Source of the DNA: Bacteroidia bacterium
GTDB taxonomy: Bacteria; Bacteroidota; Bacteroidia; Bacteroidales; Prolixibacteraceae
Assembly (NCBI GenBank): GCA_025358025.1
Contig: JANYKW010000129.1
Span: 1-40,476, forward strand
Direction: 5' to 3'
DNA: 40,476 nt
Shown: in pieces, positions 21,715-28,778 of the stretch
Layout of the letters: each line of letters starts with the position of its first letter
Numbering within the stretch: the first letter of the stretch is position 1
The notes under the pieces: model-generated
The model's input: only the letters and a program-made list of their open reading frames with translations
What the model was told of the DNA's origin: nothing
Databases searched by the model: none
Program-made: the position numbers and the translations under genes

Positions 21715-21951
21715 CGAGAGCAAAAACGACCTTTCAAAAACAAAGGCCTGCTATCGATAGAGGATATAATCGCAGAATTCAATTTGATTAAAGCCAAAGC
21801 ATCCGGCTTAGCAGCACGGGAACGCGAATTAATCACGCTGATAGTATCACAGGCAATTGTCGGAACGATCCGGCATTACGAGGCAAAGGAGAAGTATCAG
21901 AAAATTAGGACAGTAAGAAAATCAAACAAAACTAAAGGAGGTTTAAAATGA
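21715..21951 (+). pseudogene. Start-less open frame, probable gene remnant
   Basis: From a TAG at 21712-21714 this frame stays open for 78 codons and stops in TGA overlapping the next ATG by four bases. It encodes a protein-like segment, 'LLSIEDIIAEFNLIKAKASGLAARERELITLIV', with good hydrophobic/charged periodicity, but has no ATG, GTG or TTG near its beginning. The conserved-looking body, the coupled end and the missing start suggest a gene whose 5' part was lost, perhaps when the template repeat arrived. Less likely, it starts at a rare codon such as CTG at 21748. Confidence 0.5.
21934..21941 (+). promoter_or_regulatory. Strong Shine-Dalgarno before the 21948 gene
   Basis: AAAGGAGG lies six bases before the ATG at 21948. 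Strong Shine-Dalgarno sequences are rare in Bacteroidota, so this site stands out and firmly sets the start. Confidence 0.6.
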
Positions 21952-22256
21952 AAAAATCAGGAATTGAATTGATCGCTCAAGAGCGTTCTGAACAGATCGA
22001 AAAGCATGGTAAAAGTATTCAGCATGATAAGGATACAAATTTTGAAAATCAATTAATTGATGGTGCCATTGGATTGCTTGAAAAGGACTTTATGAGGGCC
22101 GAAGAGCAGGATGTGGCTGATGCAATGCCTGATGGTTGGGATCCTGATTTGTGGTTTAAAATGTTCAATAAATCGTACAAGGAAAGGCTAATAATTGCCG
22201 GTGCATTGATAGCAGCTGAAATTGACAGATACAACGCTTATCAAATAAATGACTAA
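21948..22256 (+). CDS. Hypothetical phage protein (ERxEQIEKHG type)
   Basis: This 102-residue protein begins 'MKKSGIELIAQERSEQIEKHGKSI' and continues with 'DKDTNFENQLIDGAIGLL', a pattern common to small phage proteins across Bacteroidota (recognised by its 'ER.eQIekHG' start), whose function is unknown. It is soluble, acidic and helical. The start is set by a strong ribosome-binding site. The next gene overlaps its end by eight bases. Confidence 0.6.
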   Translation: MKKSGIELIAQERSEQIEKHGKSIQHDKDTNFENQLIDGAIGLLEKDFMRAEEQDVADAMPDGWDPDLWFKMFNKSYKERLIIAGALIAAEIDRYNAYQIND

Positions 22257-22443
22257 AATCCCCACAAAACACTGGACAGAATTTCTTTCTAAAGTCGGAA
22301 AGCCACTCCTCCAACAAGGATACCGGCAGATTGATAGGTTGGCCCAGATCAACCTCAAAGAAAAGGAATTAAATCAGCTGGTCGCAGATTATAACCTGGA
22401 AGAAAAAGAGATCGGATGGCGGTATAAAATCGGCGGGGAGTAA
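22249..22443 (+). CDS. Small hypothetical protein
   Basis: This 64-residue helical, basic protein ('MTKIPTKHWTEFLSKVGKPLLQQGYRQIDRL') overlaps the previous gene by eight bases. It has no family that I recognise, no membrane segment and no cysteine. Overlap and direction place it in the early operon. Confidence 0.5.
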   Translation: MTKIPTKHWTEFLSKVGKPLLQQGYRQIDRLAQINLKEKELNQLVADYNLEEKEIGWRYKIGGE

Positions 22444-22530
22444 GATGCTGAACCCTATCAACCGACACAAATGATGAAAAGAGGCACACGGTTACAAACA
22501 GCACTGCCACCCCGCTGTTTTATGACCGCT

Positions 22531-22797
22531 TGTTATGGGCTGGCGTTTATACTTTACAAACATGAGTGATTTTAAAACCCGCCTAATTGAAGAAAAGGCA
22601 CAATTGGAAGAAAAGCTGGACAAATTAGATGCTTTTCTTGTTTCAGAAAAAGTAAAAGAAATTGACGATGTTCAAAAAGCTCTTTTACAAGTACAAGCAA
22701 CCGCAATGAACACTTATTTACAGTGTTTAAAAGCACGAATCGAACGGTTGTAAAAGTTTCGGGTGAGCGTAGGACTTTCTTACGCTTGCCCATAACA
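22531..22797. repeat. Single-gene cassette bounded by inverted TGTTATGGGC repeats
   Basis: TGTTATGGGC at 22531-22540 recurs inverted as GCCCATAACA at 22788-22797, enclosing one small gene. Near the right end AGCGTA (22766-22771) pairs with TACGCT (22781-22786). Small cassettes with ends of this type seem familiar to me from Bacteroidota genomes, but I cannot check. It has no recombinase. Confidence 0.4.
22562..22753 (+). CDS. Small coiled-coil phage protein
   Basis: The ATG at 22562 is chosen over an in-frame ATG at 22535 that falls in the boundary repeat. The 63-residue product is nearly all helix ('FKTRLIEEKAQLEEKLDKLDAFL', then 'VQKALLQVQATAMNTYLQCLKARIERL'). This pattern (acidic coil, 'FL.SEK...ID..Q..LL..Q...M..YL..L..RI..L') occurs in very many tailed phages, with unknown function. 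It probably forms a small helical bundle. It is the only gene inside the inverted-repeat cassette. Confidence 0.65.
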   Translation: MSDFKTRLIEEKAQLEEKLDKLDAFLVSEKVKEIDDVQKALLQVQATAMNTYLQCLKARIERL

Positions 22798-22864
22798 CCC
22801 AACTATGCGCAACAGAGTGGAGTACGCAGGAAGTTGCCACCGCAAAACTAAAATCTATTATGCC

Positions 22865-23038
22865 ATGATTTACTACGTCATCCTTAATCCCAACAATGCA
22901 AACGCCGAGTTACTAAAACATGTCAATGGCGTCCCTGCAAAATTCAGACAGAAGAAAATGGCCATTCTCTCAGGAGAAGATGCCATCGGAGATGGAACCT
23001 ATTTTGAATACCAGGTTGTAGAAGCATGTGATTACTAA
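22865..23038 (+). CDS. Small hypothetical protein
   Basis: The ATG at 22865 gives a 57-residue protein ('MIYYVILNPNNANAELLKHVNG'); an upstream in-frame ATG at 22805 lies right beside the cassette end and would add a basic leader with no support. The family is not recognised. It is followed 17 bases later by the ASCH-like gene. Confidence 0.45.
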   Translation: MIYYVILNPNNANAELLKHVNGVPAKFRQKKMAILSGEDAIGDGTYFEYQVVEACDY

Positions 23039-23055
23039 TCAATAAAATAAATAAC

Positions 23056-23646
23056 ATGCCATCACTAAACTTTCAATCTCAATTCGCTCCGGGGATCCTG
23101 GCCATGCTCGATAAAAACTATGCCAAGCGAACCGGCATCAAGCCGAAAACTACAACCATCCGCGCCAGACGCAAACAGGCCATCAAAAGAGGAGACATCT
23201 TGTTCTTGTTTAAAGCACAACGGACAAAGCAATGTGAGAGACTTGGAACTGCCCAGTGCCGCAAGCTGGAAGGGATCTTCATCGATGAAAACCGCGAAGG
23301 GATAACCGTTAAAATTGATAACTATCGTTTATCCCTGGAAGAGGCACAGACGGTTGCCGAAACTGATGGTTTCGAATCGCTGACAGAATTTGTGAAGTGG
23401 TTTAAGATGACGCACGGCTTGCCATTTGTTGGAGACAGAATTCATTTCACCACAACCTATGACCGGAAGTACTTCTGCAATAAGTCGGTAAAGGACCGTG
23501 GTTACAAACTAAAGCTGGAGACCACGCAAAAAACAATCCTGGTAACTACCGAACAGGTGGAAGCGGCAAAGAGCGACCGATACATAAATGAACTGGCCAC
23601 AAAACATAACTACGGAGTACAAATTCTTAATCCGTTGTATCAATGA
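23056..23646 (+). CDS. ASCH-like domain protein
   Basis: This 196-residue protein looks like an ASCH/PUA-type fold: 'TTIRARRKQAIKRGDILFLFKAQRTKQCERLG' gives the basic patch and the 'G..l.l..g' strand, and 'FVKWFKMTHGLPFVGDRIHFT' resembles the later conserved part. ASCH-like proteins bind RNA or modified nucleotides, and phages often carry them beside replication genes. The C-terminal 45 residues are basic. It overlaps the next gene by four bases. Substrate unknown. Confidence 0.6.
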   Translation: MPSLNFQSQFAPGILAMLDKNYAKRTGIKPKTTTIRARRKQAIKRGDILFLFKAQRTKQCERLGTAQCRKLEGIFIDENREGITVKIDNYRLSLEEAQTVAETDGFESLTEFVKWFKMTHGLPFVGDRIHFTTTYDRKYFCNKSVKDRGYKLKLETTQKTILVTTEQVEAAKSDRYINELATKHNYGVQILNPLYQ

Positions 23647-23957
23647 AAGACCTTATCTTCCACGCAATCCCACAGCACGATTACTTTGCTATTGCCGTCC
23701 CGAAACCCTGGTTAAAAAAATCTATTGACTGCAGCGGTGATACTGTCATTCTTAAAGATCCAAAGTCAGCAGTTGAAAAACGTTGTGAAATCATGGAAAT
23801 GTGGACGTTCACGCTGGATGAATTTTCGATGATGAACGCGTTTTCATTACTGACCTATGGCATACCGGCTCCCAAAATGGTCAATATCCTCCGGACGAAA
23901 TACCCAGAAATCAACGAATCAAATATGGTACGCTTCATATTATTGAAAAAGCTATGA
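23643..23957 (+). CDS. Hypothetical protein before the primase
   Basis: This 104-residue protein overlaps both its neighbours by four bases, so it is translated with the primase-helicase. 'MNAFSLLTYGIPAPKMVNILRTKYPEI' (about residues 68-94) could be a helix-turn-helix-like segment. There is no clear family. A role as replication accessory factor is only suggested by coupling. Confidence 0.5.
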   Translation: MKDLIFHAIPQHDYFAIAVPKPWLKKSIDCSGDTVILKDPKSAVEKRCEIMEMWTFTLDEFSMMNAFSLLTYGIPAPKMVNILRTKYPEINESNMVRFILLKKL

Positions 23958-26947
23958 TTTACATCGATGCAGAGAAGATCAACGAGGCCACAAACCAAGG
24001 ACTAACCATCTTTCAACACTATTTTCCGGGAGAAGACTTTTCCAATCCAAAGCATTTTGTAAAGTGCCGGAAAGAGGAAAAAACAGCGTCTGCAAAGATC
24101 TCCATATTTAAAGGTAAGTGGCGTATAACAGACTTTGGAAACCAGGCAGAAGTTAAGGGAATGAGCGCCATCGCCTATGTGATGTGGGCTGAGAACCTGA
24201 TTTACATCGATGCGCTACGCTTCATCCAGGATGTAATTGTCAGGCATGAGGTTGGCGGAAGTGATTTCAGACGACCGGAATACAAGGCCGACTACAGCTG
24301 GAGGGATGTTGGTCCGGAGGATAAGAAAGGGGATTACAAATTCACCTTCAAACCCAAGCCTACAGAAAACGATTTAAGAAGTATCGGTCGCTACATTACT
24401 TGCGAACTTCTTGATAAATTCAATTTAAAAGCGGTCGAAAAATATGAAATGGTCAGCTACAGTGACAAATACCGCAAGGATATTGTTCACATTTTTGGAT
24501 CTACTGACGACTATCCAATTTTTCTCCTCGACGAAGGCTCTTTCAAGAAGATTTATAAACCCCATGAGTTTGAAAAAAGGTATCGTTTCCTTTATGTGGG
24601 GAATAAACCTACTGATTATGTTTTTGGCCTTAAACAATTGATGCGCGCAGACAATGAGTTTGTGGATCCGGAAACCGGCGATGTGAAGTATGACGGTCCG
24701 GACTGGAAAAAACCACGGGTCAGGGATCTGATCCGCTGCAGTGGCGAAAGCGATGCCCTGAATGTAGCTTCCCTCGGATTTCACGTTTATTGGCTCAATA
24801 GTGAGTCTGCAGAGATGAAGCGTGAGCAATGGGAGGAGCTTGACGGCCTTTGTGAGAAGCATTACCAGCTGATGGATCTTGATGCGACCGGCAAGGACAT
24901 GGCCATGAAGTTTGCGCACCGGCACATCGACCTGGTAACGATCCAGCTTCCGGAATGGTTGACGCTAAAAAAAGACTGGAGAGGCAATCCCTGTAAGGAC
25001 ATCAAGGACTTTATCAACATTTCGGGCAACACCCAGGACGAAACTACCGGAAACTTCCTGGTATTAAAAACTAAGGCTTTCCCAATCCGTTTTTGGTCCA
25101 AATGTATCGAGGAGACAAAAGGGAAAAAAGTCGTGAACTACAACATTAACCTGGAGAACTATTATTATTTTCTTCAGGCCAACGGGTTCTATGTGACTGA
25201 TAGCCCATATCACCGGAAAGCAGGATACTGTTACGCACACATAACCGGTAAGGTGGTGGATCTGATCAATCCGGAGCATATCAAGAAGATCATCAAACGG
25301 TTTACGAAGGAGTGGATCCGGAGCAAAAATCTGATTGATGAAGTGGCCATACTGAATAAGATCAACTCGAGCAATCAAATCTCAGAAAATAACCTGCAGG
25401 AGCTGCAGGAAATAAAATTCAATTTCGATAATCACAACAAGAGCACTGAGTACATTCACTTTAGAAATGGAAGTCTCCGGATCAAAAGAGATGTAATCGA
25501 AAAAATCAAACATCAGGAGGTACCCAATCACATTCTTGGCAAACTGGAGATGGGGACTGATGTGATCAGCCACGTTATTGATAAGAACGTCACGCTGATC
25601 AACCAGCCAGCCATTGAAATCAACCCCACGACGGAATATGGCATTCTCCTGGATAAACTTCGATCATCCAAGACTGACGAGGAGCGGGAAAACATTCATG
25701 TTGAGATGGCAAATTTTCCGGACATAGACCGCTATGATGTAACAATCAATGATGACAGTTTTTATTTTACACGATTTTTACGCGATCTGGCTTACATACA
25801 TTGGCGCAAGGAGCTTGAGGGTAAAGAAAAGCTCACTGAGGACGAGGTAAAAGAGCAGAATTTACTGCTTACCAACCTGATGTTTGTATTAGGCTACATG
25901 TCTTCGCAGTACAAGGATCCCGGCAAACCATGGCTGGTATTCCTGCAGGACCTTAAAATCTCTCAGATTGGCCAATCAGCAGGAAGATCAGGGAAATCGG
26001 TTCTCTGCACCGCACTCAGCTATACCCGGCCACGCTTCTATATTGGTGGACGCAGGAAGGATATCACCGACAAAACTGAATTTATTTACGATGGGTTCAC
26101 CCGGTTCCATAACATCATCGAGGTGGATGACCTCTTTGAATTCGCTGATTTCAATTTCTTTTACACTCAGGTCACCGGCAATCGCGAAGTGAACAGCAAA
26201 CACATTTCAAAACAGATACTTCCATATGATTGTTCCGGGAAGATGATTGTCAGCTCAAATTTCGAGCTTCAGAATGTTGATAGTTCAACCATCGCCAGGA
26301 TCCTGAACGGAGCTGCATCGGACTACTACCACGAACGCACGAAGTTTAACGATTACAAAGAATCCAGATCCCCGCTGAGTAAGTTCAACAGGCTGCTCTT
26401 TGACGACTTCACCGAAGAGGAATGGAATAAGTTTTACAATTTCATGGCCTATTGTATACAGTTGCAGATGCGATTTTCCAAGATTCAACCGCCGATGGAC
26501 AATCTAATGAAACGTCAGCTGCGCAGACTGATGACCAGAGGAGTGTCTAAGGACGAAGAGTTCTTTACCTGGGCCAACCATTACTTTATCATTCCACCGG
26601 ATCCACGGCCGGCAATCGCCCCTGATCACCAGGCCTATTTCAATGTATATTTCAAAAGAGAAGCTGCTTTCGAAAATTTCAAAGCGACGTTAAGTCCGTC
26701 ACAATCGAGCAAATATAAGAGCAACCAATTCAAGGCTAGTTTAAACGCCTGGTGCGAATACTATGGGTATGTTTTGAACCCGGTGCATCTTTGTACCGGA
26801 ACCAATGCGGAAGAGGATCGCCGAATCATCAAGAAGATTGATGAGAAAACCACGGAATGCCTGTTTATCTCAACAATTCCGACAGATCAGACTTCGGATG
26901 ATGAAAGCATACCAACCAAACAGGATATAGACACTTTACCGTTTTAG
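23954..26947 (+). CDS. Primase-helicase (toprim plus SF3-type helicase)
   Basis: This 997-residue replication protein combines a primase half and a helicase half. Near residues 260-310, 'CSGESDALNVASLG' and 'LMDLDATGKDMA' supply the toprim glutamate and the Asp-x-Asp. Around residues 670-685, 'GQSAGRSGKSV' is the Walker A loop. 'IIEVDDLFEF' is Walker B and 'MIVSSNFEL' (about 766) the sensor Asn of superfamily-3 helicases, in a DUF5906-like domain. It should load on, unwind and prime the phage origin. The gene ends the long early operon, with a 15-bp terminator hairpin and iteron-rich DNA right behind it. It is the phage's only evident replication enzyme here; no polymerase is seen. Confidence 0.85.
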   Translation: MIYIDAEKINEATNQGLTIFQHYFPGEDFSNPKHFVKCRKEEKTASAKISIFKGKWRITDFGNQAEVKGMSAIAYVMWAENLIYIDALRFIQDVIVRHEVGGSDFRRPEYKADYSWRDVGPEDKKGDYKFTFKPKPTENDLRSIGRYITCELLDKFNLKAVEKYEMVSYSDKYRKDIVHIFGSTDDYPIFLLDEGSFKKIYKPHEFEKRYRFLYVGNKPTDYVFGLKQLMRADNEFVDPETGDVKYDGPDWKKPRVRDLIRCSGESDALNVASLGFHVYWLNSESAEMKREQWEELDGLCEKHYQLMDLDATGKDMAMKFAHRHIDLVTIQLPEWLTLKKDWRGNPCKDIKDFINISGNTQDETTGNFLVLKTKAFPIRFWSKCIEETKGKKVVNYNINLENYYYFLQANGFYVTDSPYHRKAGYCYAHITGKVVDLINPEHIKKIIKRFTKEWIRSKNLIDEVAILNKINSSNQISENNLQELQEIKFNFDNHNKSTEYIHFRNGSLRIKRDVIEKIKHQEVPNHILGKLEMGTDVISHVIDKNVTLINQPAIEINPTTEYGILLDKLRSSKTDEERENIHVEMANFPDIDRYDVTINDDSFYFTRFLRDLAYIHWRKELEGKEKLTEDEVKEQNLLLTNLMFVLGYMSSQYKDPGKPWLVFLQDLKISQIGQSAGRSGKSVLCTALSYTRPRFYIGGRRKDITDKTEFIYDGFTRFHNIIEVDDLFEFADFNFFYTQVTGNREVNSKHISKQILPYDCSGKMIVSSNFELQNVDSSTIARILNGAASDYYHERTKFNDYKESRSPLSKFNRLLFDDFTEEEWNKFYNFMAYCIQLQMRFSKIQPPMDNLMKRQLRRLMTRGVSKDEEFFTWANHYFIIPPDPRPAIAPDHQAYFNVYFKREAAFENFKATLSPSQSSKYKSNQFKASLNAWCEYYGYVLNPVHLCTGTNAEEDRRIIKKIDEKTTECLFISTIPTDQTSDDESIPTKQDIDTLPF

Positions 26948-27028
26948 TGAAATCCCGAAGGTCGATCGACGAAGTAGATCTAAAACAACTCCTTCAGGCC
27001 AATTTTTTGTTTGTCAAAGCAGTGGATA

Positions 27029-27067
27029 ATGACCTCCGGCATACCTTATGTCGGAGGTCATTTGTTT
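27029..27067 (+). terminator. Strong terminator after the primase-helicase
   Basis: A 15-pair stem (27029-27043 with 27047-27061, a single G-T pair) and a 3-base loop are followed by a T-rich tail. It closes the early operon. Confidence 0.85.
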
Positions 27068-27174
27068 TACAGGCAGGACTCTTCCGGGACAACCCAAAAG
27101 CACTTGACTAAAAAAATAGTTAGCCTCCCGGCTTGTCATCCCTTCCCCCTTTACCCCAAATTTATGTTTTTAAG

Positions 27175-27443
27175 TTGTAACCTGTAACTTAAAAAATAAA
27201 TTCCGAAGGATCAATAAGATACAGGGTTACAAATAGGTTACAACTTTTAAAAAAGTTTGTAACTTTTTGAATATTAAAAATTGATATAATGCAGAGACAG
27301 GTCCGGTTACAACTTTTTTAAGAAAACAGCAAATTTGTAACCGTTGTAAATCAATAAGTTACAATATTATAAATAATAATTTGTAACCGTGTAACCAATT
27401 AAAATACAATAAGTTAAGAAGGCTGAAAAATGACGGTTACAAA
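27175..27443. repeat. Iteron cluster, candidate replication origin
   Basis: The heptamer GTTACAA or its complement TTGTAAC appears at about 27176, 27227, 27238, 27257, 27307, 27335, 27358, 27381 and 27437. Shortened versions lie at 27184, 27344 and 27390. Two adjacent copies form an imperfect hairpin (27238-27263). Clustered, oppositely oriented short repeats in AT-rich DNA just after the primase-helicase gene are the layout of an origin to which a replication protein binds. Confidence 0.65.
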
Positions 27444-27535
27444 TTTTTATCAATTTTTGATACTAAAATAAGGGGTATGGTTTTTTTACCAAAAAAATGG
27501 TGATCCCAAAAAAGATGAATTATCCAGAAATTTTC

Positions 27536-27543
27536 TATCTTTG
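27536..27543 (+). promoter_or_regulatory. -7 element before the 27591 gene
   Basis: TATCTTTG is a perfect TAnnTTTG. No TGTCCTTT box lies 28 bases upstream, so this promoter is of another class than the seven repeated ones. Transcription would start a few bases before the hairpin at 27559. Confidence 0.5.
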
Positions 27544-27558
27544 ATCTACCCACCACAA

Positions 27559-27582
27559 GGGTTTTATTGTTCAATAAAACCC
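27559..27582. promoter_or_regulatory. Perfect 11-bp hairpin before the start codon
   Basis: GGGTTTTATTG at 27559-27569 pairs perfectly with CAATAAAACCC at 27572-27582 around two T. It ends eight bases before the ATG at 27591 and covers the ribosome-binding region. It could be an RNA hairpin that protects the message or blocks translation, or an operator on DNA. Confidence 0.6.
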
Positions 27583-27590
27583 CTATTCCT

Positions 27591-28160
27591 ATGAAATTTA
27601 ACATTACTGTTCCTGTAAAGCCGTATGTAAAAAGGTTTTTAGAGAACAACTATGGTTCTCCTGTCGATTTCCACAATCATCCCCATGAGAACGATCTATT
27701 TATGCGAATGCTCAAAAAACCTTCTTACATAAAGGACCATATGTACCAACCAGACATGAGTAAATTCTCCTGCTGCGTTGTGATACAGATTTCTGAACGC
27801 TGCTTCTACCGGAACGGCTGGGAGCTTTCCAAAACAGACATCATCGCATTCGGAAAACATTTTGAAAGAATTGCCAAAATGATGATGCGGTCAATAGTTG
27901 GTATCTATATTTCATTTGGCATGCCTACAAATGTGGCCATAGCTAAATTTCAATCTACATTTAAAATGGAGGAGGAGTACTGGGCTTTTGATTCAATTCT
28001 AAAAGACTTTTTCCGTTACAAGACTTTTAATAAAATAGATTTCAATCACAATGCCTACCAGCATATCGAAGAATTGATTTTGCTCAACATGTCGAACGCC
28101 GGATTACTGAGTAAAACCTTGATCAATGAAATTGAAAAAAATATGGCTGAAACACAATAA
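27591..28160 (+). CDS. Hypothetical phage protein after the origin
   Basis: The start at 27591 follows the hairpin; an in-frame ATG inside the hairpin at 27567 is unlikely. The 189-residue protein starts 'MKFNITVPVKPYVKRFLENNYGSPV', a pattern I associate with a Bacteroidota phage family next to replication and head genes. The C-terminal part is helical. It has a His-rich spot ('HNHPHENDLF', residues 28-37) and no export signal. Regulation of replication or a switch to late genes is possible; no motif proves it. Confidence 0.55.
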   Translation: MKFNITVPVKPYVKRFLENNYGSPVDFHNHPHENDLFMRMLKKPSYIKDHMYQPDMSKFSCCVVIQISERCFYRNGWELSKTDIIAFGKHFERIAKMMMRSIVGIYISFGMPTNVAIAKFQSTFKMEEEYWAFDSILKDFFRYKTFNKIDFNHNAYQHIEELILLNMSNAGLLSKTLINEIEKNMAETQ

Positions 28161-28178
28161 TTTTCAATAAAAATGTGC

Positions 28179-28208
28179 GCAAGTTGTCCACGAAAATGGA
28201 CAACTTGC
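28179..28208 (+). promoter_or_regulatory. Perfect 12-bp hairpin enclosing a start codon
   Basis: GCAAGTTGTCCA (28179-28190) pairs perfectly with TGGACAACTTGC (28197-28208) around CGAAAA. The likely start codon ATG (28196-28198) sits at the loop-stem junction, so folding would limit ribosome access. An alternative ATG lies at 28226, beyond the hairpin. Confidence 0.6.
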
Positions 28209-28684
28209 CTAAACTCCAAAAAGCAATGAAAACAATTAACAAACAGTATGAAAACATGGGTGGGCTTCTTAAACTATGGGCCATCCCTCCGGCAGATGTT
28301 TCAGTATCCGGAGATCAGGTAACGATCAATACAGATGCCAACATGATCAGTATTCATGTCAAAGAGGACTCTGGTAGTTTCGATGAAGATTTATCCAGGT
28401 CATTCACCGGATCCTCCTACAAGGTTGAGTTAAAAGCCACAGTCCCTTGTGATACGAAAGAAACCCTTGCGCTAATTTCTGAACTGGAGAGGAAAAACAA
28501 ATATTTGGTTATTTACCTGGACGGAAACGGTAACTACAAATTGGCCGGGACCAAAGATGTACCACTGCGGTTTTTAGCTAAAGCGACAACCGGTAACACC
28601 CCTTCTACCCTGAACAGGTATGACCTTACTTTTTCCGGAATTCAGTTGAGTCGGGCAGTAATTATTCAAAATCCATTCGATTAA
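28196..28684 (+). CDS. Phage virion/connector-like protein
   Basis: The start at 28196 lies within a perfect hairpin; GTG at 28175 and ATG at 28226 are other in-frame candidates. The product of about 162 residues has a helical N-terminus ('KAMKTINKQYENMGGLLKLW') and then beta-strand-rich segments ('SVSGDQVTINTD', 'YKVELKATVP', 'YLVIYLDGNGNYKLAG'). The pattern 'lw.ip..di' then a long beta part ending 'G...pl.f' matches a Bacteroidota phage structural family found near the prohead protease, perhaps a neck or head-tail connector. A terminator follows directly. Confidence 0.55.
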   Translation: MDNLPKLQKAMKTINKQYENMGGLLKLWAIPPADVSVSGDQVTINTDANMISIHVKEDSGSFDEDLSRSFTGSSYKVELKATVPCDTKETLALISELERKNKYLVIYLDGNGNYKLAGTKDVPLRFLAKATTGNTPSTLNRYDLTFSGIQLSRAVIIQNPFD

Positions 28685-28715
28685 CCTTCTAAACAGCTTT
28701 GTTTAACCCCTTTTG

Positions 28716-28748
28716 AGGCGGTGCATGTCCTTTGTGCCGCCTTTTTTG
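28716..28748 (+). terminator. Terminator with a promoter box in its loop
   Basis: AGGCGGTGCA (28716-28725) pairs with TGTGCCGCCT (28733-28742), including two G-T pairs, followed by a T tract. The loop is the first seven bases of promoter box 6. Confidence 0.75.
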
Positions 28749-28761
28749 TGCTCTAAACTTG
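28726..28761 (+). promoter_or_regulatory. Phage-type promoter 6, head module (TGTCCTTT ... TAAACTTG)
   Basis: The box at 28726-28733 and TAAACTTG at 28754-28761 start 28 bases apart. The -7 start is 25 bases before the ATG at 28779, which rules out the longer frame beginning at 28713. Confidence 0.7.
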
Positions 28762-28778
28762 CCGAAAATGGGCAAGCT

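Larger units (their letters stand above)
21534..21947. other. Gene-poor stretch holding the template repeat and a start-less reading frame
   Basis: No ATG-started gene of credible length lies here. It contains the template repeat (21564-21645), a frame without an ATG (21715-21951), and a strong AAAGGAGG ribosome-binding site at 21934-21941 just ahead of the ATG at 21948. No reverse transcriptase or Avd coding sequence is visible. Confidence 0.7.
26948..27590. other. Long intergenic region: terminator, iterons, promoter
   Basis: A 643-base gap without a credible gene. It holds the terminator at 27029-27067, about eleven copies of GTTACAA or its complement between 27175 and 27443, an AT-rich stretch, a -7 element at 27536-27543 and a hairpin at 27559-27582. 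Confidence 0.75.

Noticed and set aside
22531-22797. Insertion sequence
   Set aside because: No transposase is encoded and the inverted ends are only 10 bases.
20663-26947. Reverse transcriptase for the DGR
   Set aside because: None of the proteins in or around the locus shows the YxDD-type catalytic box or RT layout, so none is annotated.
27175-27443. CRISPR array
   Set aside because: The repeats are 7-9 bases, in both orientations and irregularly spaced, which fits iterons and not CRISPR.
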